The position numbers and the translations under genes were made by a program. Shown here piece by piece: positions 1 to 6,244 of a DNA stretch of 8,093 nt; positions within the stretch are counted from its first letter, which is position 1, and every line of letters starts with the position of its first letter. Source of the DNA: Thermoplasmata archaeon (GTDB lineage Archaea > Thermoplasmatota > Penumbrarchaeia > Penumbrarchaeales > Penumbrarchaeaceae); the NCBI GenBank assembly GCA_023145185.1, contig JAGLEG010000244.1:1-8093 (forward strand), written 5' to 3'. The notes under the pieces were generated by a model, which worked only from the letters and a program-made list of their open reading frames with translations, had not been told where the DNA came from and searched no databases.

Positions 1-423
1 AAGCTCCTCAAGGCCATATCTCTTCTCACCCATGGTCGTGGATAGCTGAGGGGCTCCAATATTGCCAAGAACGAGTGGGATCTCGAACTCCTTTACCACC
101 TCGTACGAAGGTAGGTATCCCTCGTTCTCAAGCCCGCTTCTCTGGGACCCGACCCCCATGCCCAGGCCGAACTCCTCCGCCCCGCGGGCAAGGAGCCTGT
201 TGAACTCCATGGCCTTTCGGGTTCCCCCCGTCATCGCCGAGATGATGAGCGGGGCCTGGATCTTTCTGCCCAGCAGGTCCAGTGTCAGGTCGATATCCTC
301 CAGGTCCACCCTGGGAACAGCCCTGTGGACCAGAAAGATATCATCCCAGCTGTTGTAATCTGATGAAACGTTTCTGTCAAGGCATATTTCGATGTGATCG
401 TCCTTTCTCTCATTGATGCTCAC
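1..423 (-). CDS. fni: Type 2 isopentenyl-diphosphate delta-isomerase, N-terminal part (runs off left edge)
   Basis: FMN-dependent enzyme that interconverts IPP and DMAPP in the cytoplasm, supplying the starter for archaeal lipid prenyl chains. Translation of the minus strand from GTG at 423 gives 141 residues with no stop before the window edge. Family landmarks are clear: ERKDDHI at residues 5-11 (substrate-binding N-terminus), SAMTGG at 62-67, the GMGVGSQRS segment at 88-96 and NIGAP at 121-125. The full-length family is roughly 330-370 residues, so over half the protein lies outside the window. The GTG start overlaps the TGA stop of the upstream IPK gene by 4 bp (GTGA), which implies translational coupling, and no separate promoter is visible. 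GTG is chosen because the family N-terminus begins a few residues before RKDDH. Identification is very secure; only the C-terminal FMN phosphate-binding part is unseen. Confidence 0.96.
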   Translation of the reverse strand, partial: MSINERKDDHIEICLDRNVSSDYNSWDDIFLVHRAVPRVDLEDIDLTLDLLGRKIQAPLIISAMTGGTRKAMEFNRLLARGAEEFGLGMGVGSQRSGLENEGYLPSYEVVKEFEIPLVLGNIGAPQLSTTMGEKRYGLEEL

Positions 424-1307
424 TTGCTCTTTCCCCCCTCCTTTACACACAGCCCGAAATGGCAGTCGACGTCACCCTCGAAAGCTGGAAACCTGGTGCC
501 GATCTCCTCGCCGGCAAGAAGGGATGTGAGGTTCTTCGCCGACCCCCCAATCATGTGGGCATCTATCCCGTTAGACGCGATCCTGTGACACGAGATCAAT
601 TTCCTGTTGATCCCCCCGGTGACATCCTGATTGCCGGAACCTTTTCGACTCCATCGGGTATAGTGGGTATGGAACTTGCCAGCATCTATCGACTTGATCA
701 GGGCCTGTTTCCTGGTCCTGTAGGATGAATAGAATCCGTTCTCTCTCATCATCATGATGCACTTGGTTGGTTTCTGGATCAGGCCGCTACCTCCGATGTC
801 GGAGAGCCTGACCATAAGGTCGTCTCCGGAGACCACGGACCATCCCCCGTTGATGTCGGGTATCAGGTCCCCCCGGAGAACCGGGATATTTCCCCTTTCG
901 ATCAATTCCCGGATCGGAGATGGGTCGAACCTCTCGATCTCGCAACCGTTCGAGACCATAAGGTCGGATGGAGATATGGAAATAACGGGTAATCCCTCCC
1001 TGCCCAGGAGGTAAAGGATCCTTCCAGTCAGCTGTTCCATCCTCCATTTGACCTCCCAGGCCATCTTGGCCTCCGGTCCCTTGACCACGCCAGACCTCCA
1101 GCGTAGAACAGTTCGATGCCCGTGCGTGCCTCCACCATGGATGATAACGATCCCATCGTCCTTGAACGATCTCAAGCCCCTTCCGATCTCGCTTATAACG
1201 TGCTCCCTGATCCGGTAGGTCCTTCTCGTCTCGTCCCAGAAATGATCGAGGAAGGAATCCTCTTCCTTGTAGGTGACGATGGAGCCCCCTAGCTTCAGGA
1301 TCATCAT
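420..1307 (-). CDS. ipk: Isopentenyl phosphate kinase
   Basis: Amino-acid-kinase-fold enzyme that phosphorylates isopentenyl phosphate with ATP to IPP, the last kinase step of the alternative archaeal mevalonate routes. The product is 295 aa from ATG 1307. Landmarks are LKLGGSIVTYK at 4-14 (nucleotide-binding lysines and glycines), HGGGTHGH at 57-64 with the likely catalytic His as the last residue of GGGxxGH, RGDLIPD at 145-151, SGDDLMV at 160-166, DVTGG at 228-232 followed by K236, and GTRF at 270-273. It is somewhat longer than the usual 245-270 aa; the excess lies mainly around 182-226. The reading frame stays open to 1424, but family alignment and a TATA box 28 nt upstream support ATG 1307 (or ATG 1304). 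It is 52 bp downstream of the methyltransferase and overlaps Idi-2 by 4 bp. The identity rests on motifs and the isomerase neighbour. Confidence 0.93.
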   Translation of the reverse strand: MMILKLGGSIVTYKEEDSFLDHFWDETRRTYRIREHVISEIGRGLRSFKDDGIVIIHGGGTHGHRTVLRWRSGVVKGPEAKMAWEVKWRMEQLTGRILYLLGREGLPVISISPSDLMVSNGCEIERFDPSPIRELIERGNIPVLRGDLIPDINGGWSVVSGDDLMVRLSDIGGSGLIQKPTKCIMMMRENGFYSSYRTRKQALIKSIDAGKFHTHYTRWSRKGSGNQDVTGGINRKLISCHRIASNGIDAHMIGGSAKNLTSLLAGEEIGTRFPAFEGDVDCHFGLCVKEGGKSK

Positions 1308-1329
1308 TATATCAGCAATTGAGGTCCAA

Positions 1330-1340
1330 CTATATATTAT
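1330..1340 (-). promoter_or_regulatory. TATA box for the ipk-fni operon (leaderless spacing)
   Basis: The minus strand reads ATAATATATAG here, between the methyltransferase stop and the IPK start. Its centre lies about 28 nt upstream of ATG 1307, so transcription should begin at or next to the start codon and the mRNA should be leaderless. I see no Shine-Dalgarno sequence in the intervening bases, which fits. Confidence 0.6.
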
Positions 1341-1359
1341 GGAGTATTTGTGCTCTTTT

Positions 1360-1965
1360 TCAGCGATCGGACCTGAAGTAGCATCTGACAGACAGGTCCT
1401 CTCCGGGAGGATCCCTCCTGGCAATATCCTCGACCTCGTAAAGGGCGTTCACGATCTCCCTATCCCAGCTGACTCCCCACTCCAACGCGTTGATCATGAG
1501 TATTCGACCTGAACTGGAGATGCGATCCGATGCCCCAACCAGGAACCTGGCTGCGATCTCAAAGCCCCGTACACCTCCGGCAAGTGGGACCTCCTCCCTC
1601 CCGCCTCCCAGGTCCGAAAGGTAAGGAGGATTGAACGCTATGAGGTCGTAATCCCTGTTGGACCAGGGCAGGCCGTCGAACAGGTCCGAGAGAAATGGTC
1701 TTGAATCCAGGGAGTTCAACGCCAGGTTAGATCTCAGGAGCGAGAGGGCTCCGGGCTCCCTGTCTATCGAGGTGACCTCCCATCCCAGTTTCGATCCGAT
1801 CAGCGAAAGGAGCGACGTTCCACAGCCCATGTCGAGAAAACGACCCTTACCTCCTTCCAGAAACGGTAAGACGGCATCCATGAGCAGGAGGGTATCCTCA
1901 CGGACCGGATAGACCCCTTCCCTTTCCATGTATCGGATGTGGAACCTGTCAAATTCGTATATCAT
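1360..1965 (-). CDS. HemK2/PrmC-like class I methyltransferase, probable release-factor glutamine N5-methyltransferase
   Basis: SAM-dependent methyltransferase that in archaea and eukaryotes (HemK2/Mtq2, with Trm112) modifies the GGQ glutamine of release factor aRF1/eRF1. The product is 201 aa, a typical size for this small family that lacks the bacterial PrmC N-terminal domain. Visible features: VYPVREDTLLL at 18-28 matches the N-terminal signature Y-x-P-x-E-D-(S/T)-x-L-L; FLDMGCGT at 43-50 is SAM motif I; SIDREPGAL at 66-74 is motif II with the acidic SAM-ribose ligand; and FNPPY at 111-115 is the catalytic NPPY motif that holds the target amide. The start at ATG 1965 places this signature correctly and lies about 29 nt below a TATA box; the frame stays open 14 codons further upstream. 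No Trm112 gene is in the window. A different amide or protein substrate cannot be excluded. Confidence 0.9.
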   Translation of the reverse strand: MIYEFDRFHIRYMEREGVYPVREDTLLLMDAVLPFLEGGKGRFLDMGCGTSLLSLIGSKLGWEVTSIDREPGALSLLRSNLALNSLDSRPFLSDLFDGLPWSNRDYDLIAFNPPYLSDLGGGREEVPLAGGVRGFEIAARFLVGASDRISSSGRILMINALEWGVSWDREIVNALYEVEDIARRDPPGEDLSVRCYFRSDR

Positions 1966-1990
1966 CAAAGCCCCAATATGGCAGGTTGGA

Positions 1991-1998
1991 TAAATATG
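1991..1998 (-). promoter_or_regulatory. TATA box of the HemK2-like gene (leaderless spacing)
   Basis: The minus strand reads CATATTTA, centred about 29 nt upstream of ATG 1965. The spacing predicts initiation at the start codon, and no ribosome binding site is seen before ATG 1965. It lies in the 114-bp divergent region shared with the UbiA-family gene. Confidence 0.5.
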
Positions 1999-2016
1999 GT
2001 TCTTCAATGATGGTAA

Positions 2017-2024
2017 TCTTTAAG
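2017..2024 (+). promoter_or_regulatory. Weak TATA-like element upstream of the UbiA-family gene
   Basis: TCTTTAAG is the only AT-rich element on the plus strand ahead of the prenyltransferase. Initiation would be expected near 2048, giving a leader of about 30 nt before ATG 2080. The element is short and deviates from a good TATA box, so this is tentative. Confidence 0.3.
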
Positions 2025-2079
2025 TCCGGAACCCCCCATCCCGCGTTTGAAGTGATGCTGATTGTGTGCCAAGGTTTTC

Positions 2080-3039
2080 ATGAAGGACCCGTGGGATAAG
2101 ACCGAGTACGCCCCCAGGCGGCTCAGGGCCTTCATCGATCTGGTAAGGCCATTTACACTACTGGCCCCAGCGATCGGGGGGATCGTGGGAGTGTTGATGG
2201 CGATGATCATCGAAAGCTCCTACAGCGCGCCGGCCTTGACATCTACATTCCCCTATTTCACATTCAACGATATTCCCCTGTATACCATCATCTCGGGGGT
2301 CGCGTCGCTTGTATTCTTGAATGCCGCCTCGAACGCCCTGAACCAGGTATCCGACAGGGAGATCGATGCCGTGAACAAATCCTACAGGCCCATTCCATCC
2401 AGGGTCATCTCACCCAGGGAAGGCCTCTGGATATCGGTTTTCCTGTACGCGTTCTCCCTGTGGAGGGCGGCCATGGTTAACAGGATCTTCGTTTTCATGG
2501 TGGCGATATTGATACTCAATACGATCCTCTATTCTATGGGCCCCATCAGGTTGAAGAAGAGGTTGTGGATATCCAACATCTCCATCGCCCTTCCAAGGGG
2601 ACTTCTCGGGATAGTGGCAGCATATTCCATTCTGGGGGATATCTCCAGGCCGGAACCATGGCTGGTGGGGTCCATCATGGCGTTTTTCCTCGTTGGTTCC
2701 ACCACCACAAAGGATATCACGGACATACAGGGAGACCGTGAGTTCGGCATGAGGACCCTTCCTGTTGTGTACGGGAAGAAGAAGGCGATATGGCTGTCGG
2801 CTCCATTTTTCATACTCCCATTTCTACTGATGTTCGGTTACTGGTATCTGGAGCTGTTGCCGTTTGCATCGTTGTACATGTGTGTGATCTACCTGATATG
2901 GTCACTCTTTGTGATCACGCTGCTGATCAGGGATGGTGATCGGGAGGACCTCCATTTTGAGAATTCCCCCGCCTGGAAACAGATGTACCTCATGCTGATG
3001 GGGATGCAGGTTGGTTTCCTGGTGATCTTTTTCGTTTGA
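2080..3039 (+). CDS. UbiA-family membrane prenyltransferase, candidate digeranylgeranylglyceryl phosphate synthase
   Basis: Integral membrane enzyme that transfers a polyprenyl group from its diphosphate to an acceptor; in archaea the commonest role is the second ether bond of archaeal lipids (DGGGP synthase). The product is 319 aa from ATG 2080 and very hydrophobic, with about eight or nine membrane segments. Two Mg-diphosphate motifs are clear: NQVSDREIDAVN at 88-99 followed by YRPIPS at 102-107, and DITDIQGDREFG at 212-223 followed by TLPVVYG. Both are complete, so it should be active. The first motif, NQ-x2-DRE-x-DAVN, also resembles chlorophyll synthase-like and other UbiA branches, so the acceptor is uncertain. 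Location beside IPK and the isomerase supports a lipid role but is not proof. ATG 2080 is preferred over in-frame TTG 2062 because AAGG at 2071-2074 is well placed; the TTG start would add six residues. Confidence 0.85.
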   Translation: MKDPWDKTEYAPRRLRAFIDLVRPFTLLAPAIGGIVGVLMAMIIESSYSAPALTSTFPYFTFNDIPLYTIISGVASLVFLNAASNALNQVSDREIDAVNKSYRPIPSRVISPREGLWISVFLYAFSLWRAAMVNRIFVFMVAILILNTILYSMGPIRLKKRLWISNISIALPRGLLGIVAAYSILGDISRPEPWLVGSIMAFFLVGSTTTKDITDIQGDREFGMRTLPVVYGKKKAIWLSAPFFILPFLLMFGYWYLELLPFASLYMCVIYLIWSLFVITLLIRDGDREDLHFENSPAWKQMYLMLMGMQVGFLVIFFV

Positions 3040-3052
3040 CCCCACCTAAGGA

Positions 3053-3061
3053 TTAATATAT
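3053..3061 (+). promoter_or_regulatory. TATA box of pus10, pointing to the start at 3083
   Basis: TTAATATAT lies in the short gap after the UbiA-family gene. Its centre (about 3057) is only 14 nt before ATG 3071 but 26 nt before the in-frame ATG 3083. The latter is the spacing seen for the leaderless IPK and methyltransferase genes, so transcription should start at about ATG 3083. Confidence 0.55.
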
Positions 3062-3082
3062 CGTTCGTTCATGGGGTCGAAT

Positions 3083-4513
3083 ATGAATGGTTCGGACCAG
3101 GTCGACAAGGAGTGGGATGGGGGGTTGGGTGGTGTGGTGCTCGGCAAGGCAGCCAGGGCTCTGGAACGGGAAATCTGCGATAGATGTCTGGGGAGGCTTT
3201 TCGCCAGATCGGGATATCGTTTGACCAACCAGGAGAGGGGCAGGTCCGTCAGGGTGGTCCTGGCTCTGGTTGCGGAGGCCCTGAGCGATCGGACCGGTCC
3301 GGGAGGCCATCAGCTGATGGGAAAACTGCCCGTCCACTCCACGACCGTGGGGGTGTCCGATGAACCACCGGAGGTTCCGGAGGATGATCAGGAGTGGAAT
3401 ACGGTTGGGGAGGGGATGTCATCACCTCCTTGGGAGGAACCCTCCACGGAGGGTGAGGGCTGCTGGTTATGCCATGACCTGTTCGATCATGTGGGCGAGC
3501 TTTCCGAACTGGTGATCGAGAAGGCGTCCGGGATAGAGTTCTCCTCATTCCTTATCGGATGCAGGGTCGACCCGGGGACCTCATCAAGGGAGAATCTGAT
3601 ATGGAAGGATGTGGACCCAACCTCCGCCGAGCCATTGAAGGAGGAGGTCAACAGGGACGTGGGAAAGATACTGGACGCCCTCTGGTCCGATCGCGAGGTT
3701 GAGAAGGGAAATCCCGAGATCACCTTTATAGTGGATCCCCTCTTCAAGCAGGTTGACGTTCAGATAAGGCCTCTTTTCATCGGCGGGAGATATCGGAAGC
3801 TCGAAAGGGGCATACCCCAGACCAGGTGGCCGTGCCATACATGCAGAGGAAAGGGATGCCCGAGATGCGATGGCAAGGGGAGCCTTTACAAGACGTCCGT
3901 TGAGCAGCTCATAGGTCCGACGATCATGGAGGCTGCAAAAGGGAAGAACTACAAGCTTCACGGGATGGGGAGGGAGGATGTGGACGTACTGACCCTTGGA
4001 AGCGGAAGGCCGTTCATATTGGAGATATCCTCTCCCGAGGTCAGAACCCTTGATATCGACGACCTGTTCTCAAAGATCAATGCCGGTTCGGTGGGGAAGG
4101 TGGAGGTGTTGGAGCCCAGGTGGACCGACAGGAAGGAGATACCCGATCTGAAGTCCAGAAAGGTCAAAAAGAGGTACTGCGCACGTGTTATCTTCTCCGA
4201 AACGGTGGATGAAGAGAGACTTAAAAGTGGACTCTCTCAACTTGCGGAAAGCCCGATCAAACAGAGAACTCCCGAGAGGGTGGCCCATCGGAGGGCCGAC
4301 CTCATACGTGAGAGGTCGCTCCACGAGGTTGACGCAAGGATCCTCGATGACGGAAAAGGTGAGGTTACGGTTCTCGCGGACGGTGGCCTTTATATAAAAG
4401 AACTCCTTCACGGCGATGAGGGTAGGACCAAACCGTCGCTCGCCTCGATCCTGGACCTCCAGATAGAGGTGGAGTCGCTGACGGTTCTAGAGGTCCTAGA
4501 CCGCACGGAATAA
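3083..4513 (+). CDS. pus10: tRNA pseudouridine synthase Pus10
   Basis: Isomerises U55 (and in some archaea U54) of the tRNA T-loop to pseudouridine. The product is 476 aa from ATG 3083. N-terminal part: CDRC at 33-36, LGRLFARSGYRLTNQERG at 36-53, and a second pair CWLC at 127-130, together a likely zinc site. A THUMP-like RNA-binding stretch follows (FLIGCRVDP near 156-164). CHTC at 251-254 with CPRC at 259-262 forms the Cys/Gly-rich knuckle. Catalytic domain: HGMGREDVDVLTLGSGRPF at about 293-311, with the nucleophilic Asp in the GREDVD segment, and LYIKELLHGDEGRTKPSLAS near the end. The family is usually about 400-440 aa; the excess is an acidic, proline-rich insertion at about 86-126 between the two N-terminal CxxC pairs. 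ATG 3071 would add four residues, but the TATA spacing favours 3083. It ends 17 bp before L21e and probably heads that operon. Confidence 0.95.
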   Translation: MNGSDQVDKEWDGGLGGVVLGKAARALEREICDRCLGRLFARSGYRLTNQERGRSVRVVLALVAEALSDRTGPGGHQLMGKLPVHSTTVGVSDEPPEVPEDDQEWNTVGEGMSSPPWEEPSTEGEGCWLCHDLFDHVGELSELVIEKASGIEFSSFLIGCRVDPGTSSRENLIWKDVDPTSAEPLKEEVNRDVGKILDALWSDREVEKGNPEITFIVDPLFKQVDVQIRPLFIGGRYRKLERGIPQTRWPCHTCRGKGCPRCDGKGSLYKTSVEQLIGPTIMEAAKGKNYKLHGMGREDVDVLTLGSGRPFILEISSPEVRTLDIDDLFSKINAGSVGKVEVLEPRWTDRKEIPDLKSRKVKKRYCARVIFSETVDEERLKSGLSQLAESPIKQRTPERVAHRRADLIRERSLHEVDARILDDGKGEVTVLADGGLYIKELLHGDEGRTKPSLASILDLQIEVESLTVLEVLDRTE

Positions 4514-4516
4514 ACA

Positions 4517-4524
4517 GGATGGTG
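4517..4524 (+). promoter_or_regulatory. Ribosome binding site that decides the L21e start
   Basis: GGATGGTG resembles the archaeal Shine-Dalgarno GGAGGTG and sits 6 nt before ATG 4531. The upstream ATG at 4519 lies inside this element, so it is unlikely to be the start. Confidence 0.55.
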
Positions 4525-4530
4525 TATCCC

Positions 4531-4827
4531 ATGGTAAGAAGGTCCAAGGGAATAATGACGAACACAAGGCGGATCTTTCGCAAGCATCCCAGGGATCGTG
4601 GAATGGTTCCCATTACCAATTATCTCCACGAATTCGATGTGGGCGAGAAGGCGAACGTAGTGATAGATTCATCCAGTCAGAATGGACAGCCTCACCGCAG
4701 GTATCACGGAAGGGTAGGAACCATAACGCGCAAGCAGGGAAGAGCCTACGTGGTGAGGATAGATCTGCCCAAGTCCCATAAGGACCTGATCGTCCGACCG
4801 GAACATCTGAAGAAGATCAAGCAGTAG
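4531..4827 (+). CDS. rpl21e: Large ribosomal subunit protein L21e
   Basis: Archaeal/eukaryotic-type 50S ribosomal protein. The product is 98 aa, a normal length. Family features: an N-terminal MVRRSKG followed by TRRIFRKHPRDRG (rRNA-binding basic segment), PITNYLHEFDVGEKANVVID (start of the SH3-like barrel), the PHRRYHGRVGTITRKQGRAY core, and a C-terminal LIVRPEHLKKIKQ. ATG 4531 is chosen because homologues start close to the SKG segment and a Shine-Dalgarno lies 6 nt upstream; ATG 4519 would add four residues. It follows pus10 by 17 bp and is presumably cotranscribed with it. It precedes rpoF with a 108-114 bp gap that has its own TATA box. Confidence 0.97.
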   Translation: MVRRSKGIMTNTRRIFRKHPRDRGMVPITNYLHEFDVGEKANVVIDSSSQNGQPHRRYHGRVGTITRKQGRAYVVRIDLPKSHKDLIVRPEHLKKIKQ

Positions 4828-4861
4828 CTGACCAGAGGCCAAAAGTGGTGAATTCGGAAAG

Positions 4862-4870
4862 TATTTAATA
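4862..4870 (+). promoter_or_regulatory. TATA box upstream of rpoF
   Basis: TATTTAATA in the gap after L21e predicts a start site near 4892 and a leader of about 45-50 nt. That fits with rpoF having a ribosome binding site, unlike the leaderless genes. A short imperfect inverted repeat (CTGTA at 4909-4913, TACAG at 4923-4927) lies in the leader just before the binding site. Confidence 0.5.
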
Positions 4871-4941
4871 TCAATCATATGTATCACCAAATCGCCCTGT
4901 GTTTGATACTGTAATTAGATAATACAGCAGAAGGTATGTCG

Positions 4942-5364
4942 ATGAACGAAGATGAAGAGAAGTTGCTCTCCCCCTCGGAGGTAAAGAAGATCATGGAGAA
5001 ATCATTCAAGGAGCCCACCGTGGTGTACTCCGGACCAGAGGCGGATGATACCATGGTAGGATCTTTCCAGATGGTGGAGTCTCCCGATGAGGTTGACCAC
5101 GAGGAGATCGAGCTGAGCTTTGAGAAGAGGGCAACCCTGGAACAGGTGGAGAACCTTATCAGGATAAAGGGATCCGATCTCAAGAAGATGGTCAAAGAGC
5201 TTGGCGCTATCGAGAGGGTCACCAATGTCCACTCCTACAAGATCGCCGAGATAATGCCCAGGGATGAGACGGAGCTAAGGCCTATCTTCGCAAAGGAGAG
5301 ATTTTCACTCACGCCAGAGGAGACCTCTACGATTTTAAAGGTCATCGACAAATACCGCATCTGA
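4942..5364 (+). CDS. rpoF: DNA-directed RNA polymerase subunit Rpo4 (RpoF, Rpb4 homologue)
   Basis: With Rpo7 it forms the stalk of archaeal RNA polymerase. The product is 140 aa from ATG 4942. The N-terminal LSPSEVKKIMEK helix and the C-terminal HRDC-like half are typical: FEKRATLEQVENLI, then KIAEIMPRDETELRPIFAKE and a final ILKVIDKYRI. It is longer than the usual 105-120 aa because an acidic stretch at about 24-52 (VVYSGPEADDTMVGSFQM and following residues) sits between the N-terminal helix and the FEKRATLE segment. ATG 4942 is preferred over ATG 4936 because AAGGT at 4931-4935 is 6 nt from the former and touches the latter; the alternative adds two residues. The gene lies between L21e and DUF655, a conserved euryarchaeal arrangement, and is probably cotranscribed with the DUF655 gene 34 bp downstream. 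Confidence 0.94.
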   Translation: MNEDEEKLLSPSEVKKIMEKSFKEPTVVYSGPEADDTMVGSFQMVESPDEVDHEEIELSFEKRATLEQVENLIRIKGSDLKKMVKELGAIERVTNVHSYKIAEIMPRDETELRPIFAKERFSLTPEETSTILKVIDKYRI

Positions 5365-5398
5365 GGCCGGGCACAATATATCCAATTGGGGGATAACA

Positions 5399-5953
5399 AT
5401 GGAAGACTATGCCTACATACTCGATTATCTGCCTCAGGGCCATCCGGACAGGAAGACCTTCAGGAGAGAGCCCATAGCCTATGGTCTGGGGGATTACGAG
5501 TTCAAGCTTCTGGAATTGACCCCGCACGATAACGCGATCCTGAACATAGGTGAAAAGGCCTATATCGGTAAGGACCTGGAGCAGAGGGACAAGATCCTTC
5601 ACGTGAAGAGAAGGGTCAACTATATCGATCTGACCGCCGCTGCCCAGGCTGAGCTCCCGTATGTCGTCGAAGAGATCATCACCAAGGAAATGGAGCGGTT
5701 CATCCGCTTCTTCAATGATGCTCAGGCCATTACAACAAGACTCCACATGCTGGAGCTACTTCCCGGACTGGGAAAGAAGACGATGTGGAATATACTCGAA
5801 GAGAGGAAGATCAGGCCCTTTGACTCTTTTGAGGATCTGTGTGATAGGGTGTCCACTATCCATCATCCGCCTGAAAAGATACTTGCGAAAAGGATCATTC
5901 AGGAGATGGAGGATACACATCAAAAATATCATCTGTTCCTGAAGAGGTCATGA
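5399..5953 (+). CDS. DUF655 family RNA-binding protein with helix-hairpin-helix
   Basis: Archaeal protein of unknown precise function; the family carries an OB/S1-like N-terminal part and a helix-hairpin-helix (HhH) motif and is thought to bind nucleic acid. The product is 184 aa, the family's normal size. Landmarks: YAYILDYLPQG at 4-14, FKLLELTP at 35-42, AYIGKDL and RDKILHVKRRVNY at 54-75, an ELPYVVEEII helix near 85-94, RFIRFFNDAQ at 100-109, and HMLELLPGLGKKTMW at 116-130 as the HhH, with the GLGKK hairpin lysines. It starts at ATG 5399 with GGGGGAT at 5388-5394 as binding site. It follows rpoF by 34 bp and very likely shares its mRNA; in many euryarchaea rRNA dimethyltransferase ksgA comes next, but here it does not. 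A role in ribosome or RNA metabolism is inferred from neighbours only. Confidence 0.93.
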   Translation: MEDYAYILDYLPQGHPDRKTFRREPIAYGLGDYEFKLLELTPHDNAILNIGEKAYIGKDLEQRDKILHVKRRVNYIDLTAAAQAELPYVVEEIITKEMERFIRFFNDAQAITTRLHMLELLPGLGKKTMWNILEERKIRPFDSFEDLCDRVSTIHHPPEKILAKRIIQEMEDTHQKYHLFLKRS

Positions 5954-6168
5954 TCGGCCGTTCGTGCCAGTTTCTCCCTTGCCATCTCCTGGAGGGGGAA
6001 GGGTCGGACCGCTTGTGTCAGCACCCGTTCATACACAGCTACTGGTAAACACTTCAACCAACTGAGGACAGGTCGGTAAAAAGGTCGGACCGATCATGAT
6101 CTCCACATGTTTTCAACTATTTTTGTCGGACTATATATTTTTAATATACCTTTATAATTGGAATATGA

Positions 6169-6178
6169 CTGAATAAAC
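6169..6178 (+). repeat. Direct repeat A, copy 1
   Basis: CTGAATAAAC, repeated exactly at 6201-6210. The start-to-start distance is 32 bp, about three helical turns, which would put both copies on the same DNA face. It lies upstream of the TATA box of the ribbon-helix-helix gene. Confidence 0.7.
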
Positions 6179-6200
6179 GGAGTACATTCGGCGGACTTTT

Positions 6201-6210
6201 CTGAATAAAC
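6201..6210 (+). repeat. Direct repeat A, copy 2, abutting the TATA box
   Basis: Second exact copy of CTGAATAAAC. It ends at the first base of the TATA box at 6210-6219, in the position of a BRE or activator site. Confidence 0.7.
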
Positions 6211-6219
6211 TATAAATAT
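6210..6219 (+). promoter_or_regulatory. TATA box of the ribbon-helix-helix gene
   Basis: CTATAAATAT is the best TATA box in the region and predicts initiation near 6241. This gives a leader of about 98 nt before ATG 6339. It is flanked on both sides by direct repeats, so access of the transcription machinery is probably regulated. The AT-rich block at 6131-6148 is an alternative upstream promoter. Confidence 0.55.
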
Positions 6220-6229
6220 GTACGAAAGT
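6220..6229 (+). repeat. Direct repeat B, copy 1
   Basis: GTACGAAAGT, immediately downstream of the TATA box and repeated exactly at 6245-6254 (25 bp start to start). A protein bound here would block transcription initiation. Confidence 0.7.
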
Positions 6230-6244
6230 ATTGGAGGGATTGTC

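Noticed and set aside
459..728. Plus-strand open frames opposite the IPK gene
   Set aside because: They are antisense shadows of a strongly supported conserved gene and encode nothing recognisable.
4909..4927. Inverted repeat CTGTA-N9-TACAG in the rpoF leader
   Set aside because: Only five base pairs with an A-rich interior; it would not form a stable structure, and a 5-bp match is expected by chance.
5976..6003. Possible terminator stem CCCTT/AAGGG after the DUF655 gene
   Set aside because: Only five base pairs with a long loop and no T-run directly after it. The T5 runs at 6120 and 6138 are better termination candidates.
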